The notes under the pieces: model-generated
Database searches by the model: none
What the model saw: only the letters and a program-made list of their open reading frames with translations
Told to the model about the DNA's origin: nothing
Shown: positions 50,923 through 61,729 of the stretch, in pieces
Numbering within the stretch: the stretch's first letter is position 1
Layout: the number at the start of each line of letters is the position of its first letter
Translations under genes and position numbers: made by a program
NCBI RefSeq assembly: GCF_001729765.1
Contig: NZ_CP017181.1
Coordinates: 4,526,001 to 4,590,000, forward strand
Length of the DNA stretch: 64,000 nt
Origin: Enterobacter kobei
GTDB taxonomy: Bacteria > Pseudomonadota > Gammaproteobacteria > Enterobacterales > Enterobacteriaceae
Reading direction: 5' to 3'

Positions 50923-52245
50923 ATGCAAGCAACAGCCACAACACTCGACTCTGGCGCGGAAAACGTCCCGGTCAACTCGCGCAATAAAGTTGTCGTCGCA
51001 TCGCTGATTGGCACCGCCATTGAGTTCTTCGACTTTTACATTTACGCCACCGCTGCGGTCATCGTCTTCCCGCATATTTTCTTCCCTCAGGGAGACCCGA
51101 CGGCGGCGACGCTGCAGTCTCTGGCAACCTTTGCTATCGCGTTTGTTGCACGTCCGATTGGCTCTGCGCTGTTTGGACACTTTGGCGACCGTATTGGTCG
51201 TAAGGTCACCCTGGTGGCCTCGCTGCTGACGATGGGGATCTCCACCGTGGCGATCGGCCTGCTGCCGACCTACGAAACCATTGGCATTCTGGCGCCGGTC
51301 CTGCTGGCGCTGGCGCGTTTTGGTCAGGGTCTGGGGTTGGGCGGTGAATGGGGTGGTGCGGCGCTGCTGGCGACCGAAAATGCCCCGCCGCGTAAACGCG
51401 CGCTGTACGGTTCATTCCCGCAGCTTGGCGCGCCGATTGGCTTCTTCTTTGCCAACGGGACCTTCCTGCTGCTTTCCTGGCTGCTGACGGATGAACAGTT
51501 CATGAACTGGGGCTGGCGTATTCCGTTTGTCTTCTCTGCCGTGCTGGTGCTGATTGGCCTGTATGTCCGCGTGTCCCTGCATGAGACGCCGGTGTTCGCT
51601 AAAGTGGCCGCGGCGAAAAAACAGGTGAAAGTCCCGCTGGGCACGCTGCTGACCAAACACGTCCGCGTCACCGTGCTGGGCACGTTCATCATGCTGGCAA
51701 CCTATACGCTGTTCTACATCATGACGGTTTACTCCATGACCTACAGTACCGCCGCCGCGCCGGTTGGGCTGGGTCTGCCGCGTAACGAAGTACTGTGGAT
51801 GTTGATGATGGCGGTCATCGGGTTTGGTGTGATGGTGCCGATTGCCGGCCTGCTGGCGGATAAATTCGGTCGTCGTACGAGCATGATTACGATCACCACG
51901 CTGATCATTCTGTTTGCCCTGTTCGTCTTCCCGCCGCTGCTGGGTTCGGGTAGCCCGGCACTGGTGATGGCCTACCTGCTGATTGGCCTTAGCCTGATGG
52001 GGCTCACCTTCGGCCCAATGGGCGCGCTGCTGCCAGAGCTGTTCCCGACGGAAGTGCGTTATACCGGTGCGTCGTTCTCCTACAACGTCTCTTCCATTCT
52101 GGGGGCGTCCGTTGCGCCATACATCGCCACCTGGCTGCAGGCAAATTATGGTCTGTTCTACGTGGGCGTTTACCTGGCGGCCATGGCGGCGCTGACGCTG
52201 ATTGCGCTGCTGCTGACGCATGAGACTAAGCATCAGGCACTGTAA
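50923..52245 (+). CDS. yhjE: MFS metabolite:H+ symporter YhjE
   Basis: 440 residues as in E. coli, 12 helices, metabolite:H+ symporter (ProP/KgtP-like) branch. Motif A is GHFGDRIGRK, the IGTAIEFFDFYIYATAA first helix is typical, and RFGQGLGLGGEWGGAALL is conserved. Substrate not established. Preceded by 261 bp that hold the palindrome at 50670 and the yhjE leader, and followed by a BIME. Confidence 0.93.
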   Translation: MQATATTLDSGAENVPVNSRNKVVVASLIGTAIEFFDFYIYATAAVIVFPHIFFPQGDPTAATLQSLATFAIAFVARPIGSALFGHFGDRIGRKVTLVASLLTMGISTVAIGLLPTYETIGILAPVLLALARFGQGLGLGGEWGGAALLATENAPPRKRALYGSFPQLGAPIGFFFANGTFLLLSWLLTDEQFMNWGWRIPFVFSAVLVLIGLYVRVSLHETPVFAKVAAAKKQVKVPLGTLLTKHVRVTVLGTFIMLATYTLFYIMTVYSMTYSTAAAPVGLGLPRNEVLWMLMMAVIGFGVMVPIAGLLADKFGRRTSMITITTLIILFALFVFPPLLGSGSPALVMAYLLIGLSLMGLTFGPMGALLPELFPTEVRYTGASFSYNVSSILGASVAPYIATWLQANYGLFYVGVYLAAMAALTLIALLLTHETKHQAL

Positions 52246-52250
52246 GCTCA

Positions 52251-52324
52251 TGCCGGGTGGCGGCTACGCCTTACCCGGCCTACGATTCAAAATGTAGGCC
52301 GGGTAAGCGCAGCGCCACCCGGCA
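52251..52324. repeat. BIME: two inverted REP units
   Basis: TGCCGGGTGGCGGCTACGCC with TTACCCGGCCTACG, then the inverse TGTAGGCCGGGTAAGCGCAG with CGCCACCCGGC. Located between convergent yhjE and yhjG. Confidence 0.8.
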
Positions 52325-52339
52325 AAAACATCCCGCATC

Positions 52340-54382
52340 TTACTTCTTCATCTGCGACAAAATTGTCCGACACTGGTTCGCCTCACCTTCTGACGGCGAG
52401 ATCAATGCCAGCAGCGCGGCGGCTGGGGTGACCAGCGTCGCGAGGGCTGCGGCCACCGCACCACGCGCGATCAGCGGCCCGGGCTTCACGCCTGCCTGCG
52501 GATTTTTAAAGGTGCCGCGGACATAAAGCGGCGAGCGCAGGGTAATAATACGGATCCCTTTACTTTCCGGGTCGATCGTCAAATCCAGCTGCTCTGAGGC
52601 CATGCTGGCGGTACCGGTCACGTTAATCACCGCGTTTTCCGTGTCGAAGGCAAAAATCTGCGGACGCGCCACGCCGTTAACCAGATCCAGATTGGCCGCG
52701 GCGCAGTTCACCCGCACCTCGTCATCCCCAAAAATTTGCCCGATGATAAAGTTGCCCACGTTCAGCCCCAGGATCTCCATCAGGTTGCGGCTGACCAGGC
52801 CGTCGTTCATCAGCAGTTTCAGGTTACCATTGCCGCTGCCCAGCAGCGCCGCCACGGAATTCCCTACCCCACGAATGTCCGCGTCACCGTTCATTTCACC
52901 GAGGGTTTTCTGCATCAACTCCACGTTTGGCATCAACTCTTTCAGCTTCAGCCTGCGGGCCTGAATTTCGGCGCGCCCCTGCATCGGCTTTTTATCGCCC
53001 TCGAGGTGAATGTTCGAGGAAATCGTTCCGCCCGCCATACCAAACTTCAGCGGCTGCAGGCGCAGATCGGCGTTTTTAAGAATGACATGCGTCGAGAGAT
53101 CGCTCAGCGGCAACGTGCTGCCATGCTCAATTTTACGCCCTTTGAAGCGTACATCAGCATCCATCACGTCCCATTTGTCAGTTTCGAAGCGATCGTAAGG
53201 CAGCACTTTCCCCGCAGGCTGAACGTCCTTTTTAACCTCTTTCGACTTCGTGCCTTTGCCCGAATCCACGCCAATCAACGGGCCCAGATCGGCCAGACGT
53301 AGCTGGCTGGACTCCACATCCCCTTCCAGTTTCGGGCGCGGTTTTCCGGTGGTGTAGGTTAGCGAGCCGTGGATATCACTGTCACCGATGCGGCCGTTAA
53401 AATCCCGGTAGTCAAAGACAGACGATTTTTCGGTGTCGATTTTGGCAACCAGATGCCCGTCCGTTTCGAACGGCGGCGTATCGGGCAGCAACACACCGGT
53501 CAGCTCATACAGTTCCCCCAGCGAATCACCGGCAAATTTCAGCCGCAGATCCACGCCCCCCATGTTCATCGGGTCGTTGACCGTGCCCACGAATGCCACG
53601 CGCGTATTCCCTGAACGGAAATCCGCCTGCACCGGGAACGGCGTACCTTCGCTCCTGAGCGCCAGCATGCCGCCCATTTTTCCTTTCCCGCTCAGCGGCT
53701 GACCGTTGTAGCGCCCTTTGGCCGTCAGGCCGAACACATAATCTCCCGCTTTGGCGTTATCGCCTTTCGCCTGGTTGCCCGTCACTTCGCTAAACGGTAG
53801 CGGTTTACCCAACGGATCGACCAGGATCTCCACATCCGCCTTGCTGACCTTATCGTCGATGGCGATCCGCCCGCGATCGAAAAGAATATTGTCCAGACGG
53901 AATGACCATGAAGAGGGCCGGGCATTGGGATCTTTTTCGCCGTCGCTGGCAAGGTTAAACGTCCAGTTGTTGTTCTTTTCAGAAAGGCGGATCAGACGCG
54001 CATCGGGCTGCTGGAGTTTAATCCACGGCAGATAGACGGTTTTGGTCAGGAGCGCTAACGGCGCCAGCGTGGCTTCAACGCGTGGCAGATGGACCATGGT
54101 GACGTCCGGAATATCCGGCGGGTTGCCGAGAATAATGTCGTCGGCGTGGACGTGCGGCCAGGGGATCCAGCTTCGCCAGCCGGTCTCCTGTTTCTGACGT
54201 TCCCATACCACGCCCAAATCGCCGCGGATGGCGAAGGGACGGTTCAGCTCAGCTGAGACTTTCTGGTTGATGGTCGGCTTAAGGCGATTCCAGTCAAACG
54301 TCGCAATAATGACGACGATAACCACGATCAACAACAAGAAAATCCCTGTAGTCCAGGAGATAACCCTGGTTGTCTTTGTCAT
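52340..54382 (-). CDS. yhjG: AsmA-family protein YhjG
   Basis: 680 residues (E. coli 686). One N-terminal transmembrane helix (about 10-30, GIFLLLIVVIVVIIATFDW) anchors a large periplasmic beta-rich AsmA-like domain. It starts with NRLKPTINQKVSAELNRPFA and ends with the hydrophobic RGAVAAALATLVTPAAALLALI segment. AsmA-like relatives (TamB, YhdP, YdbH) help move phospholipid across the periplasm; such a role is inference here. Downstream of pdeH by 65 bp on the same strand. Confidence 0.93.
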   Translation of the reverse strand: MTKTTRVISWTTGIFLLLIVVIVVIIATFDWNRLKPTINQKVSAELNRPFAIRGDLGVVWERQKQETGWRSWIPWPHVHADDIILGNPPDIPDVTMVHLPRVEATLAPLALLTKTVYLPWIKLQQPDARLIRLSEKNNNWTFNLASDGEKDPNARPSSWSFRLDNILFDRGRIAIDDKVSKADVEILVDPLGKPLPFSEVTGNQAKGDNAKAGDYVFGLTAKGRYNGQPLSGKGKMGGMLALRSEGTPFPVQADFRSGNTRVAFVGTVNDPMNMGGVDLRLKFAGDSLGELYELTGVLLPDTPPFETDGHLVAKIDTEKSSVFDYRDFNGRIGDSDIHGSLTYTTGKPRPKLEGDVESSQLRLADLGPLIGVDSGKGTKSKEVKKDVQPAGKVLPYDRFETDKWDVMDADVRFKGRKIEHGSTLPLSDLSTHVILKNADLRLQPLKFGMAGGTISSNIHLEGDKKPMQGRAEIQARRLKLKELMPNVELMQKTLGEMNGDADIRGVGNSVAALLGSGNGNLKLLMNDGLVSRNLMEILGLNVGNFIIGQIFGDDEVRVNCAAANLDLVNGVARPQIFAFDTENAVINVTGTASMASEQLDLTIDPESKGIRIITLRSPLYVRGTFKNPQAGVKPGPLIARGAVAAALATLVTPAAALLALISPSEGEANQCRTILSQMKK

Positions 54383-54447
54383 TTTTGTCCCCTTTCCTGA
54401 TGGCCTGTCCTGTAAAACTATAGTCCAGACAAGGGGAAACGGGCGGA

Positions 54448-55221
54448 TCAGAGGTTAGTTATGACGGTATCGAGGGTATCCATAGGAACCGGACGAGAGA
54501 GGAAATAACCCTGTGCGGCAGCAGCGGGTGAGTGTTGCACGTCGCGCCACTCTTCCAGCGTTTCCACACCTTCGACAATCACCCCTTTGCAATAGCGGTT
54601 CATCAGCTGCAATAACAGCGTAAACAGGTTTCGCCCTTCCGGGGTCTGACGCAGCATAATAAACAGATCGCGGGCCACTTTGATGTAGTCATAACGCACT
54701 TCGCTCAGCGCAGAGAAGTTCGCCATGCCCGTACCAAAGTCATCCAGCCACAGCGGGCCAAATTCACACATCGAGGCAAACGAGGAGTCCTGGGGCAGCC
54801 GGACGTGCTCCACCAGTTCAAAACGCATCCACGGCAGAGTGGCGATCAGTTCCTGCAATTTTGCATTCTGACGCAGCGCCAGCAGTGTCGGGCCATCCAC
54901 GTTAACCGAGGCGAGGATATTGTGCCGCTCGAAAAAGGCCTGTTTGGTCGCCAGCATACGAAGCTGCTCTTCCAGCACGTCAAGGCGCTGGCGAACGGCA
55001 ACTTCGGCAAAATAGCGATCTGGCGCGATACGCTGTAAAGGGTTTGACGGGTGCGTAACAACGGTCAAAATTTCAATGGCCATCAGTCGACCGTCCGTTC
55101 GGTAGATCGGCTGATAGGTATACGCACGCTCACATTGCAGCCAGTAGCGATGCTCCTGCAAGTTCTCAATACTTGCCTCAGGCGTAGTGCTCAGCCGCTG
55201 GATAACCTGCTCTGACTTCAT
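54448..55221 (-). CDS. pdeH: Cyclic-di-GMP phosphodiesterase PdeH (YhjH)
   Basis: 257-residue stand-alone EAL domain hydrolysing c-di-GMP, in E. coli the main brake that keeps YcgR from slowing flagella. The first motif reads AIEILTV in place of EAL, as the E. coli protein also deviates (ELL). The catalytic WLDDFGTGMANFSAL, ELVEHVRLP, YIKVARDLF and VIVEGVETLEEW motifs are intact. Start MKSEQVIQRL with AGGA 8 bp upstream; an ATG 42 bp upstream is rejected. A sigma-28 promoter lies 47 bp before the start. Confidence 0.93.
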   Translation of the reverse strand: MKSEQVIQRLSTTPEASIENLQEHRYWLQCERAYTYQPIYRTDGRLMAIEILTVVTHPSNPLQRIAPDRYFAEVAVRQRLDVLEEQLRMLATKQAFFERHNILASVNVDGPTLLALRQNAKLQELIATLPWMRFELVEHVRLPQDSSFASMCEFGPLWLDDFGTGMANFSALSEVRYDYIKVARDLFIMLRQTPEGRNLFTLLLQLMNRYCKGVIVEGVETLEEWRDVQHSPAAAAQGYFLSRPVPMDTLDTVITNL

Positions 55222-55267
55222 TTCAGATGTCCTGTTGTTGGATGGCCTTTCTGGACTCGTCACTGGG

Positions 55268-55294
55268 TTATCGGCGCGACAATTGAGAACTTTA
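55268..55294 (-). promoter_or_regulatory. Sigma-28 (FliA) promoter of pdeH
   Basis: On the minus strand TAAAGTTC, 11 bp, GCCGATAA, against the FliA consensus TAAAGTTT-N11-GCCGATAA: one mismatch and exact spacing. It lies upstream of pdeH, a class III flagellar gene in E. coli. Confidence 0.85.
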
Positions 55295-55364
55295 TGTTCA
55301 ATTCACCGGGAAAATGAAATTAAGATGACAGAAATTTGCCGGAACACGTGCTGGCTCAAACTAA

Positions 55365-55386
55365 ATAATGGAACGTCGTTTTAATA
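55365..55386. promoter_or_regulatory. Likely KdgR operator before kdgK
   Basis: TGGAACGTCGTTTTA at 55369-55383 matches the KdgR dyad TGAAACANTGTTTCA at about 11 of 15 positions, 68 bp before kdgK. KdgR controls kdgK in enterobacteria. Confidence 0.45.
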
Positions 55387-55450
55387 TAGTTGACCATCTA
55401 ATTCACTCAGCGCACACTGCTGATAAATTCTTCTGTTCAGGTTCACGACT

Positions 55451-56380
55451 ATGTCCAAAAAAATTGCCGTGATTGGCGAATGCATGATTGAGCTGTCCCA
55501 AAAAGGCGCGGAAGTCAGCCGCGGATTTGGTGGCGACACGTTAAACACTTCCGTCTATATCGCCCGTCAGGTTGCGCCAGAAGCACTCTCCGTGGACTAT
55601 GTTACCGCCCTCGGCACGGACAGCTTCAGCCAGCAGATGCTGGAAGCCTGGCAGAATGAACATGTGGGCACCGCGCTGATCCAGCGTATGGAAAACCGCC
55701 TTCCCGGGCTTTACTACATCGAAACCGACAGCACCGGCGAACGCACGTTTTATTACTGGCGTAACGAAGCCGCGGCGAAGTTCTGGCTAGAGAGCGATGC
55801 AGCCCCGGCCATTTGCGAAGCACTGGCAAGCTTTGACTATCTCTATCTGAGTGGGATCAGCCTGGCGATCCTCAGTCCAGTCAGCCGCGAAAAGCTGCTG
55901 TCGCTGCTGCATAAATGCCGCGCCAACGGCGGTAAGGTGATTTTTGATAACAACTACCGTCCACGCCTGTGGGCCAGCCGTGAAGAGACGCAGCAGGTTT
56001 ATCAGCAGATGCTGCAGTGCACGGACATCGCGTTCCTGACGCTCGACGATGAAGACGCCCTGTGGGGTGAGAAGCCCGTAGATGACGTGATTGCACGCAC
56101 GCAGGCGGCGGGCGTAAGCGAAGTCGTCATTAAGCGCGGGGCGGAATCATGTCTGGTCGCGATGGCGGGTGAAGCGGTGGTTGAAGTCCCGGCGGTGAAG
56201 CTGGCCAAAGAGAACGTGATTGATACGACAGCGGCAGGGGACTCCTTCAGCGCGGGTTACCTGGCGGTACGTCTGACCGGGGGAACGCCGGAAGCCGCGG
56301 CACAGCGCGGACACCTGACGGCCAGCACCGTGATTCAGTATCGCGGGGCGATTATTCCGCGTGAGGCGATGCCTGTTTAA
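55451..56380 (+). CDS. kdgK: 2-keto-3-deoxygluconate kinase
   Basis: PfkB/ribokinase-family enzyme phosphorylating KDG to KDPG for the Entner-Doudoroff aldolase. 309 residues as in E. coli. N-terminal IAVIGECMIELSQKG, the FGGDTLNTSVYIARQ substrate loop and the C-terminal PfkB signature DTTAAGDSFSAGYLA with the catalytic Asp are visible. Divergent from pdeH, convergent with yhjJ. Confidence 0.96.
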   Translation: MSKKIAVIGECMIELSQKGAEVSRGFGGDTLNTSVYIARQVAPEALSVDYVTALGTDSFSQQMLEAWQNEHVGTALIQRMENRLPGLYYIETDSTGERTFYYWRNEAAAKFWLESDAAPAICEALASFDYLYLSGISLAILSPVSREKLLSLLHKCRANGGKVIFDNNYRPRLWASREETQQVYQQMLQCTDIAFLTLDDEDALWGEKPVDDVIARTQAAGVSEVVIKRGAESCLVAMAGEAVVEVPAVKLAKENVIDTTAAGDSFSAGYLAVRLTGGTPEAAAQRGHLTASTVIQYRGAIIPREAMPV

Positions 56381-56386
56381 CCAAAG

Positions 56387-56433
56387 TACGGGCTGATGCC
56401 CTCACCCTGGCCCTCTCCCACAGGGAGAGGGCA
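56387..56433. repeat. Dispersed palindromic repeat, CCCTCACCC family
   Basis: TACGGGCTGATGCCCTCACC, then a CCCTCTCCCACAGGGAGAGGG hairpin. Between convergent kdgK and yhjJ, 7 bp after the kdgK stop. Confidence 0.75.
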
Positions 56434-56443
56434 TGTCTACGCA

Positions 56444-57931
56444 TTACTGTCCTTGCGGAATATCCGTCGCGTCCGGGTGTAAATCATCCGCTGCGGTCGC
56501 CGGCTGCGGCGCGGTAACCATAATAGAATCCCAGGTCTTCTGAAGTTCCTTCATGTCATATTCCGGCTCGCCTTTCGGCTGCGTAAGGATCAATGCCATA
56601 TCCTGCGACAACTGCTGACGTAAATCCTGATTTAACATATCCACGGTCAAACCGTTCAGGAAATCCTGACGAAGCTTCTGGTACTGTTCAGGCGCAATGT
56701 CGACAACCTGATTCTGCAGGGAGCGGATGCGCTGGCTGATCAGAATATCCGTATCGGCACGCGCGTAGGTCGCAAACAGCTTCTGCAGCTCCAGTTTTTT
56801 CTGGGCCACCAGCGCATTGAACTCCTCTTCAGAGAGGCCCTCTTTACGCACTTTTGCCAGCTCTTTGGCGACCACACCAAGATTCGCATTCAGCTTATCG
56901 CCCGGCGATTCAACGTTAATGGCACATTGCGCACGCTGGAAAAGCACGCGACAGTCAAAGCCAAGACCAATATTCTTCACGTTATTCTTACTGAGCGTCT
57001 GCTGAACGTGCCAGAACAACGCTTCACGCGCCAGGTCGGCACGCCAGTAGCGCAGCAGCGCGGCGGACTCGCGGATAGGCTGCCAGGCGTTATCCCACAT
57101 CACGGAGAGTCGGTCCTGACGCACGGTGTCCGTCATAATGCTGACAGGCTCGGCGCGCAGCGGAGAGAGTGTCGGAACCGGGGCAGGCGTTTCACGCTTG
57201 CCTTTCAAATCGCCAAACGCTTTGTTGATCTGTTCAACCACCGCGCGGCTATCGACATTACCAACCACAATCAGCGTCATGGCGTCCGGGGTGTACCATT
57301 TCTGGTAGAACGATTTCACCTGTTCGGCATCGACCGGCTGCTTCAGCGGCTCCGCCGGATCGTGACCCAGCAACGTTGAACCTTTCAGACGGTAGCGCCA
57401 CCAGCCCTCTTTGGTATCCGCAGGCCAGGTCGCCACCATGTCGCTGTTGCTCAGCGCATAGTTAACGGTATCCGGCGTAATCGCCAGGTTGCCTGAGGCA
57501 TCAGCGAGATAGGTCAGCGCTTCTTTGAGCAGATCGTTACGGTTATTTGGCAGGCTCAGGTTAAACATGGTGTAGTCATAGGAGACCACAGCCGGAGGCA
57601 GCGGGCGTTTTGGATCGATGGCCTGTTGCCACAGCGAACGCACCTGAACCGCTTGCAGGCTGCCGCTCTGAGTGAGCGCCAGACGGGGAATAAAATGGCT
57701 AAAACCGGTTTGCTGAGTACTTTCCGTAAGGGAGCCGGTATTAACGGACAGACGGATTTCAACACGATCGCTCGGACGTTGCGGGGTGGATAAAACCTGC
57801 CACTGGAAACCGTTCGCTAACGTGCCTTGTTGCCAGGCCGGGTCTGGCTGGAGCGCATCTGCCTGCACATAACTGGCTGCTGCCATCATCAGCAAACCGC
57901 CGGTTAAGAGTCGAATTTTTGTGCCCTGCAT
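56444..57931 (-). CDS. yhjJ: M16-family periplasmic protein YhjJ, inverzincin site lost
   Basis: 495 residues (E. coli 498) with a cleavable signal peptide (about 1-24, ending YVQADA). Two M16 peptidase-like lobes. The zinc motif HxxEH reads HFIPR (in TGFSHFIPRLALTQ), so Glu and the second His are gone, as also in E. coli YhjJ. A periplasmic non-catalytic M16 relative of unknown role. Confidence 0.9.
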   Translation of the reverse strand: MQGTKIRLLTGGLLMMAAASYVQADALQPDPAWQQGTLANGFQWQVLSTPQRPSDRVEIRLSVNTGSLTESTQQTGFSHFIPRLALTQSGSLQAVQVRSLWQQAIDPKRPLPPAVVSYDYTMFNLSLPNNRNDLLKEALTYLADASGNLAITPDTVNYALSNSDMVATWPADTKEGWWRYRLKGSTLLGHDPAEPLKQPVDAEQVKSFYQKWYTPDAMTLIVVGNVDSRAVVEQINKAFGDLKGKRETPAPVPTLSPLRAEPVSIMTDTVRQDRLSVMWDNAWQPIRESAALLRYWRADLAREALFWHVQQTLSKNNVKNIGLGFDCRVLFQRAQCAINVESPGDKLNANLGVVAKELAKVRKEGLSEEEFNALVAQKKLELQKLFATYARADTDILISQRIRSLQNQVVDIAPEQYQKLRQDFLNGLTVDMLNQDLRQQLSQDMALILTQPKGEPEYDMKELQKTWDSIMVTAPQPATAADDLHPDATDIPQGQ

Positions 57932-58116
57932 GTGAACCCCTGATCAACATTCCTGGTTAAAAAGAGTGACTCGCGACGCGCTGCACTCTAAAAGATGACG
58001 ATGAAAACACGTCGATTAGACCGCGCGTTCGGCAAAACGTCACGGTCCGAAGTGAAATATACCCAAAAAAAATCTTGTCGAATTATGACAGGTATGAAGG
58101 GTTATTATGCGCAGGA

Positions 58117-58144
58117 GCCCGCATCCCGACAAGGGAATGCGGGC
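58117..58144. terminator. Stem-loop after dctA
   Basis: GCCCGCATCCC and GGGAATGCGGGC form a long stem with one mismatch around a short loop, 14 bp past the dctA stop. It lacks a T-run on either strand, so it may be a rho-type or mRNA-stabilising stem. Confidence 0.45.
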
Positions 58145-58157
58145 ATTTGTAACAAGA

Positions 58158-59483
<1,326 letters not shown>

Positions 59484-59576
59484 TTATGGTTAACCTGCGG
59501 CTCTAAAATAACACCCGTATAACAGGACAGAAATAAACTCAGTTCAAATTTGAAACACAAATGTTAAGAACTTTGA

Positions 59577-59596
59577 GCTGGCTCGCACAAGCCAGC
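59577..59596. terminator. Possible stem-loop after pdeK
   Basis: GCTGGCT-CGCACA-AGCCAGC, a perfect 7-bp stem 7 bp beyond the pdeK stop. The following bases on the minus strand are not T-rich, so termination is uncertain. Confidence 0.35.
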
Positions 59597-59603
59597 AACA
59601 AAA

Positions 59604-61625
59604 TTACACTTTTGCGTGATTGTCAGCACCGGGAAGATAGCGTTGTTCAAAGACATCCGCAGGAACAGCAGCGGCAAAAAGGAAGCCCTGACCGCTCTCT
59701 ACGCCCGCCTCTGCCAGCCAGATGCGCTGCGCGTCGGTTTCAATCCCCTCGGCAATCAGATGCAGATTGAGACTGCGCGCCATCTGAATAATGGCCTGCA
59801 CCATGCTGCTGTCCTCTGGCAACCCTTCGACAAACGCTTTGTCGATTTTCAGCACATCCACCGGCAGGGTTTTCATATGCTGAAGCTGACGCAGCCCGGC
59901 GTAGCCCATACCAAAATCGTCCAGCGCGATGCGAATGCCGGCATTGCGCAGCGGCTTCAGAATGGCAACGGCTTCGTTAGGATCGTCAATGCGTCGGCTC
60001 TCCGTCACTTCCAGCGTCAGCGTATCAGGCTTGATCCGGTAGCGATTGATCAGCTCCAGCATTTCGGAAACCATCGTCGGATGCATGAGCTGCAACGCAG
60101 ACAAATTGACCGACAGCGGCAGCGTCACGCCGCGCTCCTGCCAGGCGGCAAGCTGGCGGCAGGACTCCTCCAGCACCCAATAACCGACGGTGACCATCAG
60201 GCCACAGGATTCAATGCGTTCAATCAGCCCCTCCGGCAGCTCCCATGAGCCGTCCGGCTGCTGTACACGGAGCAGCGCCTCGGCGCTTTTTACTTCACCC
60301 GTCTGTAAATTCACCTGCGGCTGTAGCCAGAGAGCAAACTGACGGTTATCCAGCGCGGTCAGGATGTCGCTCTCTTCCGTCAGGCGCTGCTGCGCCTTTT
60401 CCATCTGTTCCGGGTCGAAGAACTGGATCTGATTTTTGCCTTTGCGCCGGGCGGTAAACGCCGCCGAGAACGCGCGGCGATACAGCTGCTCCGCCGTTAA
60501 ATCACCGTAGTACATGGCGATACCGATACTGGCGCTTGGACGCAGCTGGATCCCCTGAACAGGCAGCCGCTCGTTAATGACAGTGAGCACTTGCTGACCT
60601 AATGTGATGGCATGCCACGGCTCTTTCACGCCGTTGGCTATCACCACCAGGTCGTAACCGCTGACCTGCGTCAGCACCATGCGCGGGGCCAGGACAGATT
60701 TCACCTTTTCCACCAGCGTCAGCAGCAGCATTTCACGCTGGCTCTCCTTGAGCACGCCCGCCGTATCCTGCAGGGTTTCACAGGCGATCACCATCAGCGC
60801 CGTGGTTTGCTGGCGCGCAACCGTCTGCTCCAGCATCGCCATCAGAAACGCCTTATTAGGAAGTTCTGACACCGGGAATCGCGTGGCGCTGTTATTTAAT
60901 TCATCCTGCTGACGCTGGATGCGCTGCTGGTTGAGGTTATAGCTGCGTACCAGCATCCCGATCTCATCGTCATGATGAAGGCGCGGCAGTTCAAGCTGGT
61001 GCCCCATCTGATCCTGCGGCGCAAGCGCATTCAGCTCGCGGGCGATACGGCGCAACGGATGCACAATCAACCGGTTAATACACCAGGTTAACGCCACGCT
61101 GAGAATCAGGGTCATAAGTAAGCAAGTGGTCACTAACGTAACCACCCAACTCATGACGAACTTATACATGCGATACGAGTCTGCCTGCAGGACCAGGTAG
61201 GCCAGCGGCTGCGGATTGGCAGGACGTTCCAGCGAATAGAGAGGCAGAGAAATTTGCACCGGCAGTTCAAACAGGCGCATGACCATCATCGGGACGGGGC
61301 GTTCCGGGATAAAGCTCATCCGCAGCGCCTGGAACTGGTTGGGCAAGACGACATCCGCGCGGCTCACGATGCCAGCAGGCTGAATGCGTTTTAAAATGGT
61401 TTCCGCTTCGGGAATATCCCCTTTCAGGATCGAGGCGGAGAGTGGGCCGCGCACCGAGCGGGCGATACTTTCTAACTGCGAAGCCGTGTTATAGCGATTC
61501 TGCTGCACGGAATGAAACAGCAAAATGACGCAGAAAAGCAGGACAAACAGCATCGTGACGGCAGACACCATCGCCATCTGTTTGATCGTTAAGGAACGGC
61601 TGACACGCAAAATGACTCTCCACAA
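59604..61625 (-). CDS. pdeK: Cyclic-di-GMP phosphodiesterase PdeK (YhjK)
   Basis: 673 residues. Membrane-bound: helix at about 17-39, a periplasmic sensor region, a second helix at about 155-180 ([19 protein letters not shown]), a HAMP linker, then a degenerate GGDEF (SGYDLVV in the signature position) and an EAL domain. EAL motifs [40 protein letters not shown] and AEGIETDAQ are intact, so c-di-GMP hydrolysis is expected. Adjacent to bcsC, hinting at local control of cellulose synthesis. 104 bp downstream of bcsC. Confidence 0.92.
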   Translation of the reverse strand: MWRVILRVSRSLTIKQMAMVSAVTMLFVLLFCVILLFHSVQQNRYNTASQLESIARSVRGPLSASILKGDIPEAETILKRIQPAGIVSRADVVLPNQFQALRMSFIPERPVPMMVMRLFELPVQISLPLYSLERPANPQPLAYLVLQADSYRMYKFVMSWVVTLVTTCLLMTLILSVALTWCINRLIVHPLRRIARELNALAPQDQMGHQLELPRLHHDDEIGMLVRSYNLNQQRIQRQQDELNNSATRFPVSELPNKAFLMAMLEQTVARQQTTALMVIACETLQDTAGVLKESQREMLLLTLVEKVKSVLAPRMVLTQVSGYDLVVIANGVKEPWHAITLGQQVLTVINERLPVQGIQLRPSASIGIAMYYGDLTAEQLYRRAFSAAFTARRKGKNQIQFFDPEQMEKAQQRLTEESDILTALDNRQFALWLQPQVNLQTGEVKSAEALLRVQQPDGSWELPEGLIERIESCGLMVTVGYWVLEESCRQLAAWQERGVTLPLSVNLSALQLMHPTMVSEMLELINRYRIKPDTLTLEVTESRRIDDPNEAVAILKPLRNAGIRIALDDFGMGYAGLRQLQHMKTLPVDVLKIDKAFVEGLPEDSSMVQAIIQMARSLNLHLIAEGIETDAQRIWLAEAGVESGQGFLFAAAVPADVFEQRYLPGADNHAKV

Positions 61626-61729
61626 AACTCGAAGCGCAGGGCGCGCCAGGGTGTAAACCTGGCGCGCCTGAGTATACCCGATTGCTGTGCTATTAAGAGA
61701 GACTTACAAATGGATTAAGGAAAATCCGA

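Noticed and set aside
56444..57931. Loss of the HxxEH motif in YhjJ as a strain-specific lesion
   Set aside because: E. coli YhjJ lacks the same residues, so it is a family property rather than a mutation here.
59500..59580. CRP site upstream of dctA
   Set aside because: The best candidate around TTTGTGTTTCAAATTTGA has a poor right half and cannot be distinguished from AT-rich background.
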